From assembly GCA_027257055.1 (NCBI GenBank), contig JAPVLO010000054.1, forward strand, positions 372,001 to 436,000: a stretch of DNA of 64,000 nucleotides, written 5' to 3'. The position numbers and the translations under genes are program-made. The notes under the pieces were generated by a model. It saw only the letters and a list, made by a program, of their open reading frames with translations, was not told where the DNA came from and made no database searches. Each line of letters starts with the position of its first letter. The first letter of the stretch is position 1. Origin of the DNA: Cephalopachus bancanus (Eukaryota > Chordata > Mammalia > Primates > Tarsiidae). This document shows, piece after piece, positions 22,659 to 34,645 of this stretch.

Positions 22659-23210
22659 TGGGCAAGAAAAAGAATGATCAAGTTAGTTGTTGATCGAGAG
22701 TATGAAACTAACTCGACGGGGGAAGACAGCACTCCTGAATGTCAGAGAAACCGTCTTCTCAACCCTAATATCCACAGTAATATCAATGGCAATATATATA
22801 TTGCACAGAATGGTTCTGTGGTGAGAACCCGCCGTGCCTGCCTCACCGATAACTTAAAAGTCCCTTCTCCTGTCCAACTGGGGAGGCATTTTAAGAAACT
22901 AGACAAGTTGGCAGTGACACATGAAGAGAATGTGCCCCTGAACACGTTATCCAAGGGGCCATTTTCTACTGAGAAAATGAATGCAAGACCAACTCTGGTG
23001 ACATTTGCCCCTTGCCCTGTGGGGTCTGATAGTACAGCAGTGAAGCCATTGGGGAACAGGCTGAAAAACACAGTTGAACGGGAGTCCATGATTGACAATA
23101 AGAGCATAAAAGAGGCTTTGGAATTTCATAGTGACTACACACAATCAGATGATGAAGAGCTATGGATGGGACCCTGGAACAACCTGCATATACCAATGAC
23201 AAAACTGTGA
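22659..23210 (+). CDS. PCDH15: PCDH15 CD3 terminal exon (alternative cytoplasmic domain 3)
   Basis: This terminal exon encodes 183 residues, with TGA at 23208-23210. Acceptor AG is at 22657-22658. It opens WARKRMIKLVVDREYETN, continues with an Asn/His stretch ending NGNIYIAQNGSVVRTRRACL, a basic KLDKLAVTHEENVPLN segment, an acidic QSDDEELWMGPWNN and the C-terminus LHIPMTKL. The last four residues MTKL form a class I PDZ ligand. It corresponds to the CD3 tail of mammalian PCDH15 (exon 39 in the human convention, from memory). The frame is intact. The apparent ATG at 22623 is intronic and not a start. Confidence 0.93.
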   Translation, partial: WARKRMIKLVVDREYETNSTGEDSTPECQRNRLLNPNIHSNINGNIYIAQNGSVVRTRRACLTDNLKVPSPVQLGRHFKKLDKLAVTHEENVPLNTLSKGPFSTEKMNARPTLVTFAPCPVGSDSTAVKPLGNRLKNTVERESMIDNKSIKEALEFHSDYTQSDDEELWMGPWNNLHIPMTKL

Positions 23211-23280
23211 CTGACTTTTTTACAAAGTTATTTTAATTTTTACTTCAGTTTTTAATAAATTGTGCTTTTTATTGTCACTG
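23211..23280 (+). terminator. PCDH15: CD3 3' UTR with polyadenylation signal AATAAA
   Basis: A short T-rich 3' UTR follows the CD3 stop. AATAAA is at 23254-23259 and a GT/T-rich element (TGTGCTTTTTATTG) lies just downstream, the expected arrangement for cleavage. This is probably an early, if not the only, end of PCDH15 transcription. Confidence 0.6.
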
Positions 23281-26200
23281 AAAAAAAACAGTTATGGAAT
23301 TTATATCATGCACACAAGCTGAAACTTTGAACAATATGCTTTAAAATGTAAAAAGAGACAGATTTGCACTCACATTTGTATCAATAGCTTTCTCAGAAAG
23401 TCTTTTTGGACAGACTCTCAATTCACTAAATAACGTATCATTTAAATATTTAGCTGTTTTGTTGGGTATGGTTTTTTTCACTTTAATAAACAAAAAATCA
23501 TTTACTAAGTAATAATTTATATTTTGCTTATTAACATAAATTACACTTCATGTCTGGCTTCACAGAGCTTTTTTGATACATGTAATTTTACTTTCCATAG
23601 GCAAATGAAAAAACTCAAGAATTTTTACAGGTAATGAGTTTCTACTGTCAATACTGTCCTGATTTTTTAAATGAAACATAGAATTACAAAGTAATACTAA
23701 ATGTGGGAATCATCTGTAAATTATTTTAAAACATGAACTTATTTTTCTTATTGTCCAATATAAAGGTTTTTCAGATTTTTACATATATGCATATTAGTTG
23801 ACCTTTTAAGGAACACTTGAAATCATATATCTTTTAATCAATATTTTTTACAGTCTTCCCTGGTGCTTTCCCACCCCCCCAACATTCTATCCATATTATA
23901 TATAGTAGATTATTTAATTTAGTCATTTGAAGTAATTTTTTTGAAGCAACACAGAATTTGAGCCCTTAACAAAAGCTTACAGAGAAGTAGAAAAGGGTCA
24001 AATATGCAATAATATATCTTGAACCACAGTTTCAGTACTGAAGACATGTTATGGTCAGGGAAGTCTCACATTAATGCCACTGGACACGAATAGTTTATAA
24101 AGTCATCATAAAATAATTTTGCAGAGCCAAGAATTTATATAATATGTGAATGCCTATGAAGGCTGAAAAACCATAACTTTAAATGTATTGCTGTATTTAA
24201 CTCCTTCCAAGTTTCAGTTTAATTATAGAATATTTTAATGCACATATTTATATGCCTAATGTCCAGAGCCAGAAAGTGATTGCTTGGGCATTTTTTTAAA
24301 TAAAAAAGTTTTGATTTTCTACCATTGAACAAAGCACAGTGTTTCATCATTAATAGAAATGAAACAATATCTCTTAAAAGAAAACTTGCCTTGTGTGTTA
24401 CATACTTTCCAGATGTAAAAAGAATGAAAAAATATAGAATTTTTTTGGCATTAAAAGAATTCAGAATTCTACTGAGTATGACTCAGTATGGTATAGATAT
24501 AATTCACTTCAAATTTTGCACAGTATTGACAAAGTTCAGATTTTAATGAAATCCTCTCATGCATGTTTATTATATGGTTGAAGGATTAAGTAACACACTA
24601 TTATTTATTCCCCTCTCCCATGTTTCGCATTTTAAAAATAGTTTATTGTAATGCTCTTTCCTCGTTTCCAAAGTGAATGAATGATATTAACACAAAATTA
24701 CCAACTTGTATGAGGAGTATTTTTTTTTTCAGATTTCCAAAATCATTTGAGATCAAATACAGTAACATCTCATTTATCTGGTTTTATTGGAAATTAATGC
24801 ATTTTATTTTCTTGTAAAAAAATTTAAAAAACAAAAGCTGTCAGCATTAACTAGGAGCTTGTTAGAATCATAGAACCATGCCCACATCCCTAGGCCTATT
24901 AAACAAGAATCAATACTTTTCATATGATTCTAAGGTGGTTAATATGTATATTTAATTTTGAAGAGCAATGATCTATACTATTGAACTCCAGGGTTTACCC
25001 CTTCATGCACCAACGTAATTGTGTTTAGTATAAAATATTTTGTGTAGAAATTAGATTTGCCATTTTTTTTTGCTATTAGCTCAATTAGAGATCATTGAAT
25101 ATAATTTAAGGTTTTCTTGATATCCCAAGACCTTGTCCTCTCAAGCAGCATTGCATGATATTCTCTCTATATTCAGCTTTAGGTTCTTATTCTTCCTCCA
25201 TATTTTGGCTATGTTATTTAAACTATTTTGTTGTTATGCCTTTTTCGAAATTGTTATTTCACTTTAGAGCTTCTAATATCATGGTGGGAAAGTGTGTTTT
25301 TTGTTTGTTTTGCCTGTAAAAATCATGAAGCCTGAGATGAGAATCAGAACGTGGATTCAAGCAAAAATATGTGCTTCTCAGAAGCTTTCTTTGGGCACTA
25401 TTAGGATCTGACCAGTGTTTTGAAAATCTGATGCTGACAGAAGACTGATTGCCTGATATATGAGATATCACTGTATTTTAAAGTATAATTTTATTTTTGC
25501 CAAAAAAAGTGCAAAATTTTACTAGCTACCAAAAAACATGCAAAATTTTACTAGCAAAACATTGCAGATACATTTCAGCAATTTCAAGTTGGTCATTTCC
25601 ATGAAAATACCCCTGAGATTAATCTATCTTTTAGTGACTGGAGATAGTAAAAAGATAAGAAGTATTTACACAAGAGGAAACAAATCAAATGTTTGATCAG
25701 TTTATTTTGAGAAAAGTATACAGAAAAGCATAAACATTACTAACTAAATAAATCTGGGCTAATTAAATAGTTATTTTGATTGAACTTTCACTATTCTATA
25801 AATTCCTGACTAAGGATTAAAACTGTGGAACCCAGGGGAAATACCCAAGTTTGTTTAATCTTAAGAGTACTTCATATAAATACTGTTTCTATGTAAATGT
25901 TTATAAAGAAATTGGTGGTTATTTTCCTAGAAAGGAGTAGGCTTTTTTTTCTTGTTGTTCTTAATCAGCACCAGCTTTCAACCAGGTAGGAGAAACAGCA
26001 GGTCTTGACTGATCAAGATGAGCACAGAATGTTATAACTATAATATAGATAAACCAGTTGATTTCAGAAGGTCTCATGGGCATTAAGGGAATGGACAGGA
26101 AGAATCAGGAAAAAATAGTCAAGATGATAGAGGACATTGGTGAATCAATGACCTTCAAATCACAGATTCTAATCTCTTTCTCTAGAGTTGTTTTTATATT

Positions 26201-27313
26201 AATTACAGTCTTTGAGAGATGTCATAGAATTTCAACTATAGGTTGGCCGAAAGTATCTTTTTAAAATACAGGAAAAAAAAGTTTACCTTGAATTTTATAT
26301 GTGATATGTCATTCGTGTTTTGAGACCACATTGTTAACAGGAGTGTTAAAACATGTTATTTACTCTAAGTGGTCCTTCCAAGTGGGATACTGCAGCTACT
26401 ATTAAAACATTGCTTAATAACATTTGTATACCATAGAGCCAGAAATAATTAAATATTGATTACTGGGGGAAGACAGTTTCTTTTATTTCATGAGCCTTGC
26501 TTTTTCTCTTCCTCTGCTTCACTTCTGCACTTTATACCATAAGTGGGATTTATATACCACTTCAATTAATTAGAAAAGTAGGCAGAAAGTGTTAATAATC
26601 TATTCTCAGGGCAGATGCCTATTGGTGCCTGCAAATAACCTAGCGATAAGGCTGAGGGATTGGTTCAAAATAATATTGAAGACTTGTACTTTTTATTGAT
26701 ATTTTCTCTCTATTCTCCAAAGATATGTAAATTCCTTTGCTCTAATTATCTTACTTGTTTTCACATTAGTTGACCATGATCTTTATCATAAAAGTCTTTA
26801 CTCTTAGATTGGTATTTTTCATTTCAATCTACTTTAAATTTAGGGTAAATTAAGCTCATGAATGGAAGATTTGAACATTGTCTACAGTTTGAAATATTAT
26901 CAACACATTTACTGCTCTCCCAATTTCTTTATCCAGATGCCTGTTCTTCCTTAACAAATATTGTGTTATTGTATGAAGAATATGAGTCAGAAATTTTAAG
27001 TTTAAATGCATTGTTATTCCCTACACAATGTTTCAAAAATAAATTTCCATTTGAAAAAAAATATTTCTCTTTATTTTTTCAGGTGGGGATAAAAATCAGT
27101 AACAAATTTTCCGTTTACATGTTTAGTATTTCAGCTTGGTAATAAAAAAGAAGCCCTCTCTGCAAACTCTTATCTTTGAACAATGTAAAGAAAAGTGTAT
27201 TTCAAAACTTTTATTCATTCTTTTTTTCATTTCAGTCATGTATTCATGCCACCAAGTTATAAGAAAGATGACAAATATGTTTCCTAACATGTCACTTATT
27301 CATTTATTTTAAA
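23281..27313. other. Downstream AT-rich DNA without recognised gene
   Basis: I find no exon, SINE or LINE that I can name here. A short tandem duplication (unit about 28-30 bp, containing TGCAAAATTTTACTAGC) occupies 25498-25556. Small open frames are scattered and have no supporting features. Confidence 0.6.
25498..25556. repeat. Two-copy tandem duplication, unit about 28-30 bp
   Basis: The block ACC/GCC-AAAAAA-(A)CATGCAAAATTTTACTAGC appears twice in a row, with the core TGCAAAATTTTACTAGC identical in both copies. Confidence 0.7.
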
Positions 27314-27325
27314 ACATTTTTGTAA

Positions 27326-27620
27326 GCCGGGCTCGGTGGCTCAGCCTGTAATCCCGCGCCTTTGGGAGGCTGAGGTGAGTGGATTGCCTGAGCCCGTGGG
27401 TTCGAGACCCGCCTGGGCAGCGAGACCTCATCTCTACAATAAATCAAAAAATCAGCTGGGCGTAGTGGCGCGCGCCTGTAATTTCGGCTACACAGAAGGC
27501 TGAGGCGGAAGGATCGCCGGAGCCCAGCGGGTCGAGGCTGCGGTGGCCGGGAGCGGCCACTGCACTCCAGTCTGGGCGAAAGAGTGAGACTCCAACTCAA
27601 AAAAAAAAAAAAAAAAAAAA
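27326..27620 (+). repeat. Alu-type dimeric SINE, full length, near family consensus
   Basis: It starts GCCGGGCTCGGTGGCTCAGC and ends with a pure A tail of about 21. The flanking duplication is TTTTGTAA-like, before 27326 and after the tail. The right arm keeps CGGTGGCCGGGAGCGGCCAC. Confidence 0.93.
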
Positions 27621-27776
27621 TTTTGTAAACACATAGAAACTAACGTTTTCACATATAATCAGTGAGTTTTGTTCACAGACTTAAATGTTAAATGACACCA
27701 TAAATGTGGCAAGAAGTGTTGTCAACATGAAATTATGCTACATACCTTATGATTGAGTCTGATGTTTCCAAGATTC

Positions 27777-27840
27777 GTTATCTATCATCTACCTATCTAT
27801 ATCTATTTACTTCTATCTATCTATCTATCTATCTATCTTT
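27777..27840. repeat. (TATC)n microsatellite
   Basis: A tract of TCTA/TATC repeats, impure at its start and perfect over the last 25 bases or so. Confidence 0.85.
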
Positions 27841-28127
27841 GATCTATGTAAAACGTGCTCTTATTTCTCTGTTCTCATTCAGCTTGTCTAAATTTCTAAG
27901 CAAATGATGATATAATAATTTAAATTGTCTTATATCTCAAATAATCAGGATTAGGATAAATCAGATTAGGATAAATTTCGCAAAACAATTATCTTGAACA
28001 GAGAGAATTCTTAGCCCTTTGCCTTTCTCTACCTATTATAAAGCAGAATTTTATATAGCCATGTATTTCCAGTGCTCTGCATGCCTCCTTGCCATAAACA
28101 ACAGCTGTTGAGAAAAATATTGTTAAA

Positions 28128-28300
28128 CAGAATGAGTTAATTCTGGCTCTGTCACAGTGTAACCTTGAGTGCATCATTTTACAATTTGTCCCATTGGGCA
28201 AGAAGCATTGTCAACATGAAGTTATGTCATATATCACATTGGGATAAATAGTAAAATGACAATAAGAGTATCCACCTCAATTAGGAAATAAAATCAGATA
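28128..28300 (+). repeat. MIR SINE fragment (old mammalian)
   Basis: The phrases TTCTGGCTCTGTCACAGTGTAACCTTG... and GGGATAAATAGTAAAATGAC... follow the order of MIR (tRNA-derived SINE core then the GGGATAATAATA part). A short unrelated-looking insertion lies between them at 28198-28240. Confidence 0.45.
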
Positions 28301-29288
28301 TTTCATCTGAACATATTTTGCCCTTATAGTAGTACAGGTAGAGGATAAAAGTACATGTAGAGAATAAAAGATATAAAACTGCCTCTGTGTTCTTCACAGA
28401 TTTGGCCAGATTCTAATATTTTACTGGCTAAATGCCAGTGTAAATTTTATTGACTTACTTTCCAATATTTTAAACTATTTAAAAAATGGTTTCTTTCCAT
28501 GGTTATAATAAAGGTAAATGTTTTAAAAGAGAAATAAATCTGTAGGGTTTTTTGTATTCTTAATGAGTTGCATAATTTAAAGTGTAAAAAAGAAAGCGCT
28601 ATTATAAAGAGTGTCACACGAAGCCAGGGCTATAAGGAGTATCATCAGTGGTTTTATATTTGTGAACACAGGAAATACTTAGAAATCTGTCCTAAAATAC
28701 TTATTCCAGACACACCTTTAACATAGATTAAATGCTGAATTAACACTACCTCTTTGACATTTGCAGTGAAAGTAACTAAGATTTTATCAAAATCTAGCCT
28801 ATGATTAGCTGTTCTTACTCTGTAATCCTATCAGGATTTTTCATAAATAAACACATTTTAAAAATGTCAATATCTGTGACTTTGTGTATCCATGTGCTCT
28901 TAGTTTCTACTCCCCATCAATTTTCCTTACCTTACCATCGTCTGTAAAAGATGCTGAGTTCTCTAACCTTATAAAAATATCAGTTACAGTTCAATGAGGA
29001 GAAAAGGGGCATTATAGCTAGCTTAAATATGTATAAATGATATAAGTCAATATCTACTTATACTTAAATTACTTTAGTTACATAAATATACTTAAATTTA
29101 TATAAGACAGAATGTCAGAATTGAAATATTGCTTTTATAGACTCTTACATGTTATATTTTATTTACACTATTGAATGAATGAAATTATATGCTACATCAT
29201 TTTATTTCAAAGACATAGGCATTTATTCATATAATATTAAAACACTTTCTTAGTTTTCTTTCTTGAGGGGGAAAGAGGGAACCTAAAG

Positions 29289-29336
<48 letters not shown>

Positions 29337-31010
29337 TTGATGTAACAAAATTTATGCCTTTTAAAAGTAAAAGTAAAGAATGCATACCTTATGGCTTTTT
29401 AATTAGCCATTAAAGACTTGTTTACACTAATATGTATTGTTGATTTATTATATTTAAACATAACTTGAATGGTGAGTAACAAATATACCTTAGAAATAAA
29501 TATCTACATTTTATTCTTAGGTTAATATCATGTTCTTGCTACTGGAAGAAAAGTTTCCTCATGAACTCTTGATCTTGACATCAGAATTGAAATAATTTGG
29601 GTCCTAAGCTACCAGCATGTCATTATTCTGTCATTTTCCAATGTTTGTATCTACAGGGGAACTTGGAAGATAAATTTTGGCTCTCATAATTCCTTTGTTA
29701 CTGTATTACATTGGTTACATCCCAAGGTCTCTGATTCAGTTTTTCAAGCTACAAAATTAGTTTGGATGTAAGTGTCCTAAAGCCTTTTTGAGTAAAAGTT
29801 CAAATAATGGGTACAGAATCCCCTCAAAACAGGCTAGATTTTTTAAATACAAAACCAACTTCGGGGTACATCTCGGCACGTTATTTAATTATACCTCATT
29901 TCAAGACAAAAAGTCTTAGGGTGATTTACAAAAATGCATAGACAACAAAAGAAGAAATAAGGTTGAAAGAATGAGACAAAGGGAAAATAAGGATAGAGAA
30001 AAAGTAAATTTAGGGCTTAGATAAGCATCCAAACTTATGTGCTTATGGTTCTATACATTAGTTATTTGGCCCACAAATCATCTCCCAAGTCATAGGATCA
30101 AAAAGGGAAAATAGAATTAGTTACAGGATTCATAATGTGCATGAAGTTAGAAAATAATTATTAAAGAGAAGTCAACTTCACCTGTTACAGAGACCTGAGA
30201 GAAATTTTTCCTAAGGGTCTTTATAAAAAGTACACTATATGATATACTGGCTTAGTTTTGTCATTCAAATTTTATTTCCTTGCTTCTTTTCTTGCATAGC
30301 TTGTAAGCAACACCCTTTCCTTTAGTGTTTTTTACTGATTCTGTCACTCTGCTGTCAATGCATTCTACAATGACTGCTGCAAGGGTAGATTATCGGAATA
30401 GTTTCTACTTTCCCCAGCATTCTTTCTTGCCAAAAGATTTATATTAATCTCACTTTAATTACATCATGGATCAAAGGCCAAGTTGTAAAGAGCTGCAATT
30501 TTGACAGTTCTATAGCTGTGCTGTTTGCTGATGATGGCATATGCAAACCCAGACCTATTTCTTGAGAATACAATTGTTTTTTCCTTATCTTACTTTAGGG
30601 AACTGTTTGTAGGCAAATAAATTTGTCTTTTATAAGTTAGGTAAACATATGAAGAATATGACATCACCCCAATTGCTTGCCTAATTTAGGGTAATTATGT
30701 CCAGTATATTAGCATTTTATACTCATATATTTGAACACCAATAGACATAGTATTATTTTTACTGATGTGCTGATAAACCAGCTCTCCAGAAAAGGAAAAC
30801 ACCCTCTCCCAAAAAAGATTCCTTGAATGTACAGATTATCATCATATAGATACTTTCACCGTGGCCTACTTCAGACTACTGATAGTTTACTAATCAACTT
30901 GTCAAATTCTTCAAAATTTAGTCATTGGCTTTTGCAAACTAGTATGGACTTGGTTTTCCTTGTGTTTGTACAAGTGCAATTATTAATAGCACCTACTTTC
31001 ACTCTCGAAA
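28300..31010. other. Non-coding AT-rich stretch with one GT microsatellite
   Basis: Apart from the (GT)22 tract at 29291-29334 I see no named element and no convincing frame in this stretch. Confidence 0.6.
29291..29334. repeat. (GT)22 microsatellite
   Basis: A perfect uninterrupted GT dinucleotide run of 44 bases. Tracts of this length are usually length-polymorphic and can adopt Z-DNA. Confidence 0.97.
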
Positions 31011-31022
31011 AAAGGCAGCAGA

Positions 31023-31316
31023 GCCGGGCTCGGTGGCTCAGCCTGTAATCCCGCGCCTTTGGGAGGCTGAGGTGAGTGGATTGCCTGAGCCCGCGGGTTC
31101 GAGACCCGCCTGGGCAGCGAGACCTCATCTCTACAATAAATCAAAAAATCAGCCGGGCGTGGTAGCGCATGCCTGTAATTCCGGCTACTTGGAAGGCTGA
31201 GGTGGAAGGATCGCCAGAGCCCAGCAGGTCGAGGTTGCGGTGGCCGGGAGCGGCCACTGCACTCCAGTCTGGGCGACAGAGTGAGACACCAACTCAAAAA
31301 AAAAAAAAAAAAAAAA
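31023..31316 (+). repeat. Alu-type dimeric SINE, full length, near family consensus
   Basis: It starts GCCGGGCTCGGTGGCTCAGC with a pure A tail (31296-31316). Target-site duplication AAAGGCAGCAGA occurs at about 31011-31022 and again right after the tail. The left arm contains the GCGGGTTCGAGACCCGC palindrome discussed in the findings. Confidence 0.94.
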
Positions 31317-32146
31317 GGCAGCAGAAACATTCTCTGGAAGTCAAGAAAGCCTTTACAGAAGAACTGATGCCTCGAGGACAATAGAAACCCAACATCTTTG
31401 AAATAAAATTTTGAAAATGTGAAAAAAAGAAAATGATCAAAGAGATGAGCTTTTGCATACAATGGAGGCAGAGGCTAGGCTGAGAGAATTCAGGGGGATG
31501 CAAGTTAAGCAGGAAGCCTACTTTGTGCAAAGGCTAGATGTGTAAAGTAATTAAACAATGTATTAATAAAACTACTGATAACTCAATTTCACATTTTCAT
31601 GAATTGCAAAGAGTAAAGAGGGGTTAGGAAATGGAAAGACAAGCCTAGATGTTAGACAAGAATCAAATTGTTCATGAACCTAGTCCCATCTTAACACAAA
31701 TCTCAACAGGAGAAAGGAATACTTAAGAAATATTGTACATAAGATGAAAGGCAGACTTTATAAGGGAAATGTGATGAGTAATAGAAAGAAGAGAAAATTT
31801 CAATGTAGAAGGTCTGAATTCAATATTTAGCTTATCAATGAATACACAAATAAGTAATGGGCCTTTCTATAGTTAAGTCCAAAGTCATGTCTCATTGTTA
31901 TCTACACACTCTTTTTCCTGTTGAAGTTAGCACCACCTATTCTTACACTCTGGATTTCTCTTCTAACTCATCTCTCACCATCCTCAGGACTTATGCAATC
32001 TGCTGATTCTCTCATTTGTTTTGACACCTTAACAAAAAGAGGCTTAAATAATATTTTTAAATACTTAAACTAATGAATTTTCATTCATGTGTAATTCATG
32101 TTTTCTCACACTCATGCAACTTAACTACCTGACAGGAGAGAATCAT

Positions 32147-32301
32147 AACATAGTGATTAAGCTTAGTTGTGATCTAGACCACGTGGGTCAAAATCCTAGT
32201 TGTGTTAAATTCTTATTTTGTAGGTTGTTGTGAGGATTAAATTGGTTAATTTTTGTAAAACTTTTAGAACAGCCCTGGCATTCAGTAGACACTAAATAAA
32301 T
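32147..32301 (+). repeat. MIR SINE
   Basis: The sequence runs from CATAACATAGTGATTAAGC through GGGTCAAAATCCTAG, then GGTTGTTGTGAGGATTAAAT and ACTAAATAAATGC. This is the typical MIR order, with the central part shortened. Confidence 0.75.
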
Positions 32302-34509
32302 GCAAAAAGAAAAGGAAGTGTGCAGGAGGGAAATCACATCAAGAAAGAAAAGGATGGACATAAACAGAAGTTTCATTTAGACCGGAAAAGGATTTAGGAA
32401 ACCTGCTCATTCCATCTCTGGGTAGATTGTGAGAAGGAGAAGGTGGTGATATGTATGTACTACTATTTCCCCTCTCTTCCTTCATCTTTCCCCCAAATCT
32501 TTGAATGGTGAAATGGGTTTGAATATAGGAATTTTTCATAGGAATTTTGTTTAAGACATGGGGAACATTTTCATGGGTCAGGGTAGTTATGCCAACATGT
32601 ATAGAATCATCAGAGTAACATCAGTAGTTGTATAGGAAGACAGAGGCCTGAGTCCAGCTCCTGCAAGTACACCCTCAATCCCACATTATATGGAAGATCA
32701 TACAGATGTACCCACAAGTTCTGTGCAAGAATGTGAAAAAGACCAGAAGGTGCAGGGTGTAACCTTAGTGGGCTTTGTATGAAGTTAGTATGGCCAGGCT
32801 CAAGTGTTACATGGAGAAATAGGCATAGACAAATGTTACAGAGACTTCCAGAGGATAAATAGTGCCAGTAGAAGCAGAGGTAGACAGCAGAGAAGGCCAA
32901 CTTCTAGACCATACTGAAAGAGCAAATCACAAGTTCACTTTCTGAAGACTTTGGCATTGTATATCTGCAGGCAGAAAAGAGATTGGAGGACAAGGGAATC
33001 CATCATCAGAAGTCAACAAGGACCCAGAGAATAGTGACATACTATACTTGCATCCAAGGTTATGCTTCCACAATATCATAAGCAAAAAGTTAGCAGTTCT
33101 GCAGGATATCCAGACACTATCTTGATTTGGAAGTGGAAGGAAGGAACTGAATATTTGAGTATTTATTAAAAGATGGACTGTTTAAATCAGAAGTTATTGA
33201 TATTTTGTTAACTGGAAAGCTTACTTCTTTTCTCTGAACATCTGGGTAGTGTATTTTGAAAAGATTTCATCAGTTATAGAAAAATAAAAATTTTCACATT
33301 TGTGCTATAACAATTTTGTGGGTAAGGATAGTTTTTTTGTTTTCTTTATGAGAAAAAGGCTTAAAGACTTCAAAAGATTAAATTACTGATATAATTTTTC
33401 TTAGGGTTCTTATACATGTTCAAAGTTTCTAATTCCATTTTATATCACAACACAATCTATTTTTTCCTGCTTTTATTCACTAAATATTTTTTTCCCTCCT
33501 TCTGAGAAACACATGTCTCAGAGAATAGACTCAAATATACATTTGACATGGGGCAGTGAGCTTTCCAGTGATTCAAATACACAATTTGCATTCTGACAAC
33601 CTCCAATGTGATAAATTTTTCACAGTGGATACTTTATTGATTCATTTATTGATATTTAGGATATAGGCTCTAACTGAAACAAGAAGAACCTTCATGAAGT
33701 TCATACAATATAGAAACAATATTAAATATTTTCAAGAAAAAAAGGCAATAAGATATATTTCACCAGTGCAAGATGGGATCTACCTCTGATGTGTATCACG
33801 CTTGTAAGTTATCAAATCAGGTGATAGATACATGAAGAATGCTCTTCGTAAACTGTTAAACAGTATATCAAATAAAGATAAATACAAATACATTGCCACA
33901 CATTTTTTATTCTGGGTGCTATTAACATTGACTGAGATAATTAAAAAATGTTAACTTTAATCTCTCTCCAGAAATCATCTGTCATATAATTCTCAACAGA
34001 GTGATGATATATTCCAATAGGCCTGGGTTAGTCCAAGTTTATGCCAATTACTATCCATAACAATTAACACTCATAAATTTAACTTTCAAATATATACATT
34101 CGAAGGTAGATAAATTATGTAGTCACTCAACCAATTGACAGTTTCTCTTAAAGTTGCACAGAAACTTCAAATTCAGTGTAGTTTAAACAAAAATATTTTA
34201 TCTCCTCGTCCTCAAATTCTATCAAGTATGTTGTTTCTCACCTGTATCCTCATCCCTCTAATGGTTCTACACTCCTTTAAGGCATCCACACTTTTGTCAT
34301 TCTGCTTTCTCTATTTTATTTCCCTCCCCATGCCAATAACAGGCACCTTGCTCCGTTTATCTTTACTTAATTTGCCCTTTAGGAGAGTAATTTTTCTGTA
34401 TTTCCACAGCTATATCTCTGACCTGAGACTTCAACATATATGGATAAAGTTATTCCAATAAATTGCTAATGGAAATTATTTGTTTTATCCTTTTTCTCTT
34501 TTAAAAGTT

Positions 34510-34645
34510 TTAGTACTGTCAGAGTGATCTTAATGGAATACAAATAACTTTTAATGTTTTTCTGTATTTTCATATTGCTTAAAGAATACAATTTAATATC
34601 ATGGTATTCAACAACTTCTAGAATATAACTTAATCTATCTTTCTA
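34510..34645 (+). repeat. Probable L2 LINE 3' fragment
   Basis: TGTCAGAGTGATCTTAATGG followed by TTGCTTAAAGAATACAATTT is reminiscent of the conserved L2 3' region (CAGAGTGATCTT..., TGCTTAAAA...). It is short and diverged. Confidence 0.4.

Noticed and set aside
22742..23107. Minus-strand 121-codon frame opposite CD3
   Set aside because: It is the shadow of the CD3 coding exon, whose sense frame has splice sites and known homology.
29291..29334. Possible CRISPR-like regular repeat
   Set aside because: It is a simple GT microsatellite. No array of spaced direct repeats exists in the window, and the DNA is mammalian.
30983..31462. Minus-strand 159-codon frame with repeated RPPQPRPAGL and QPPKGAGLQAE phrases
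   Set aside because: The same peptide occurs at every Alu-type SINE in the window. It is antisense SINE translation, not a gene.
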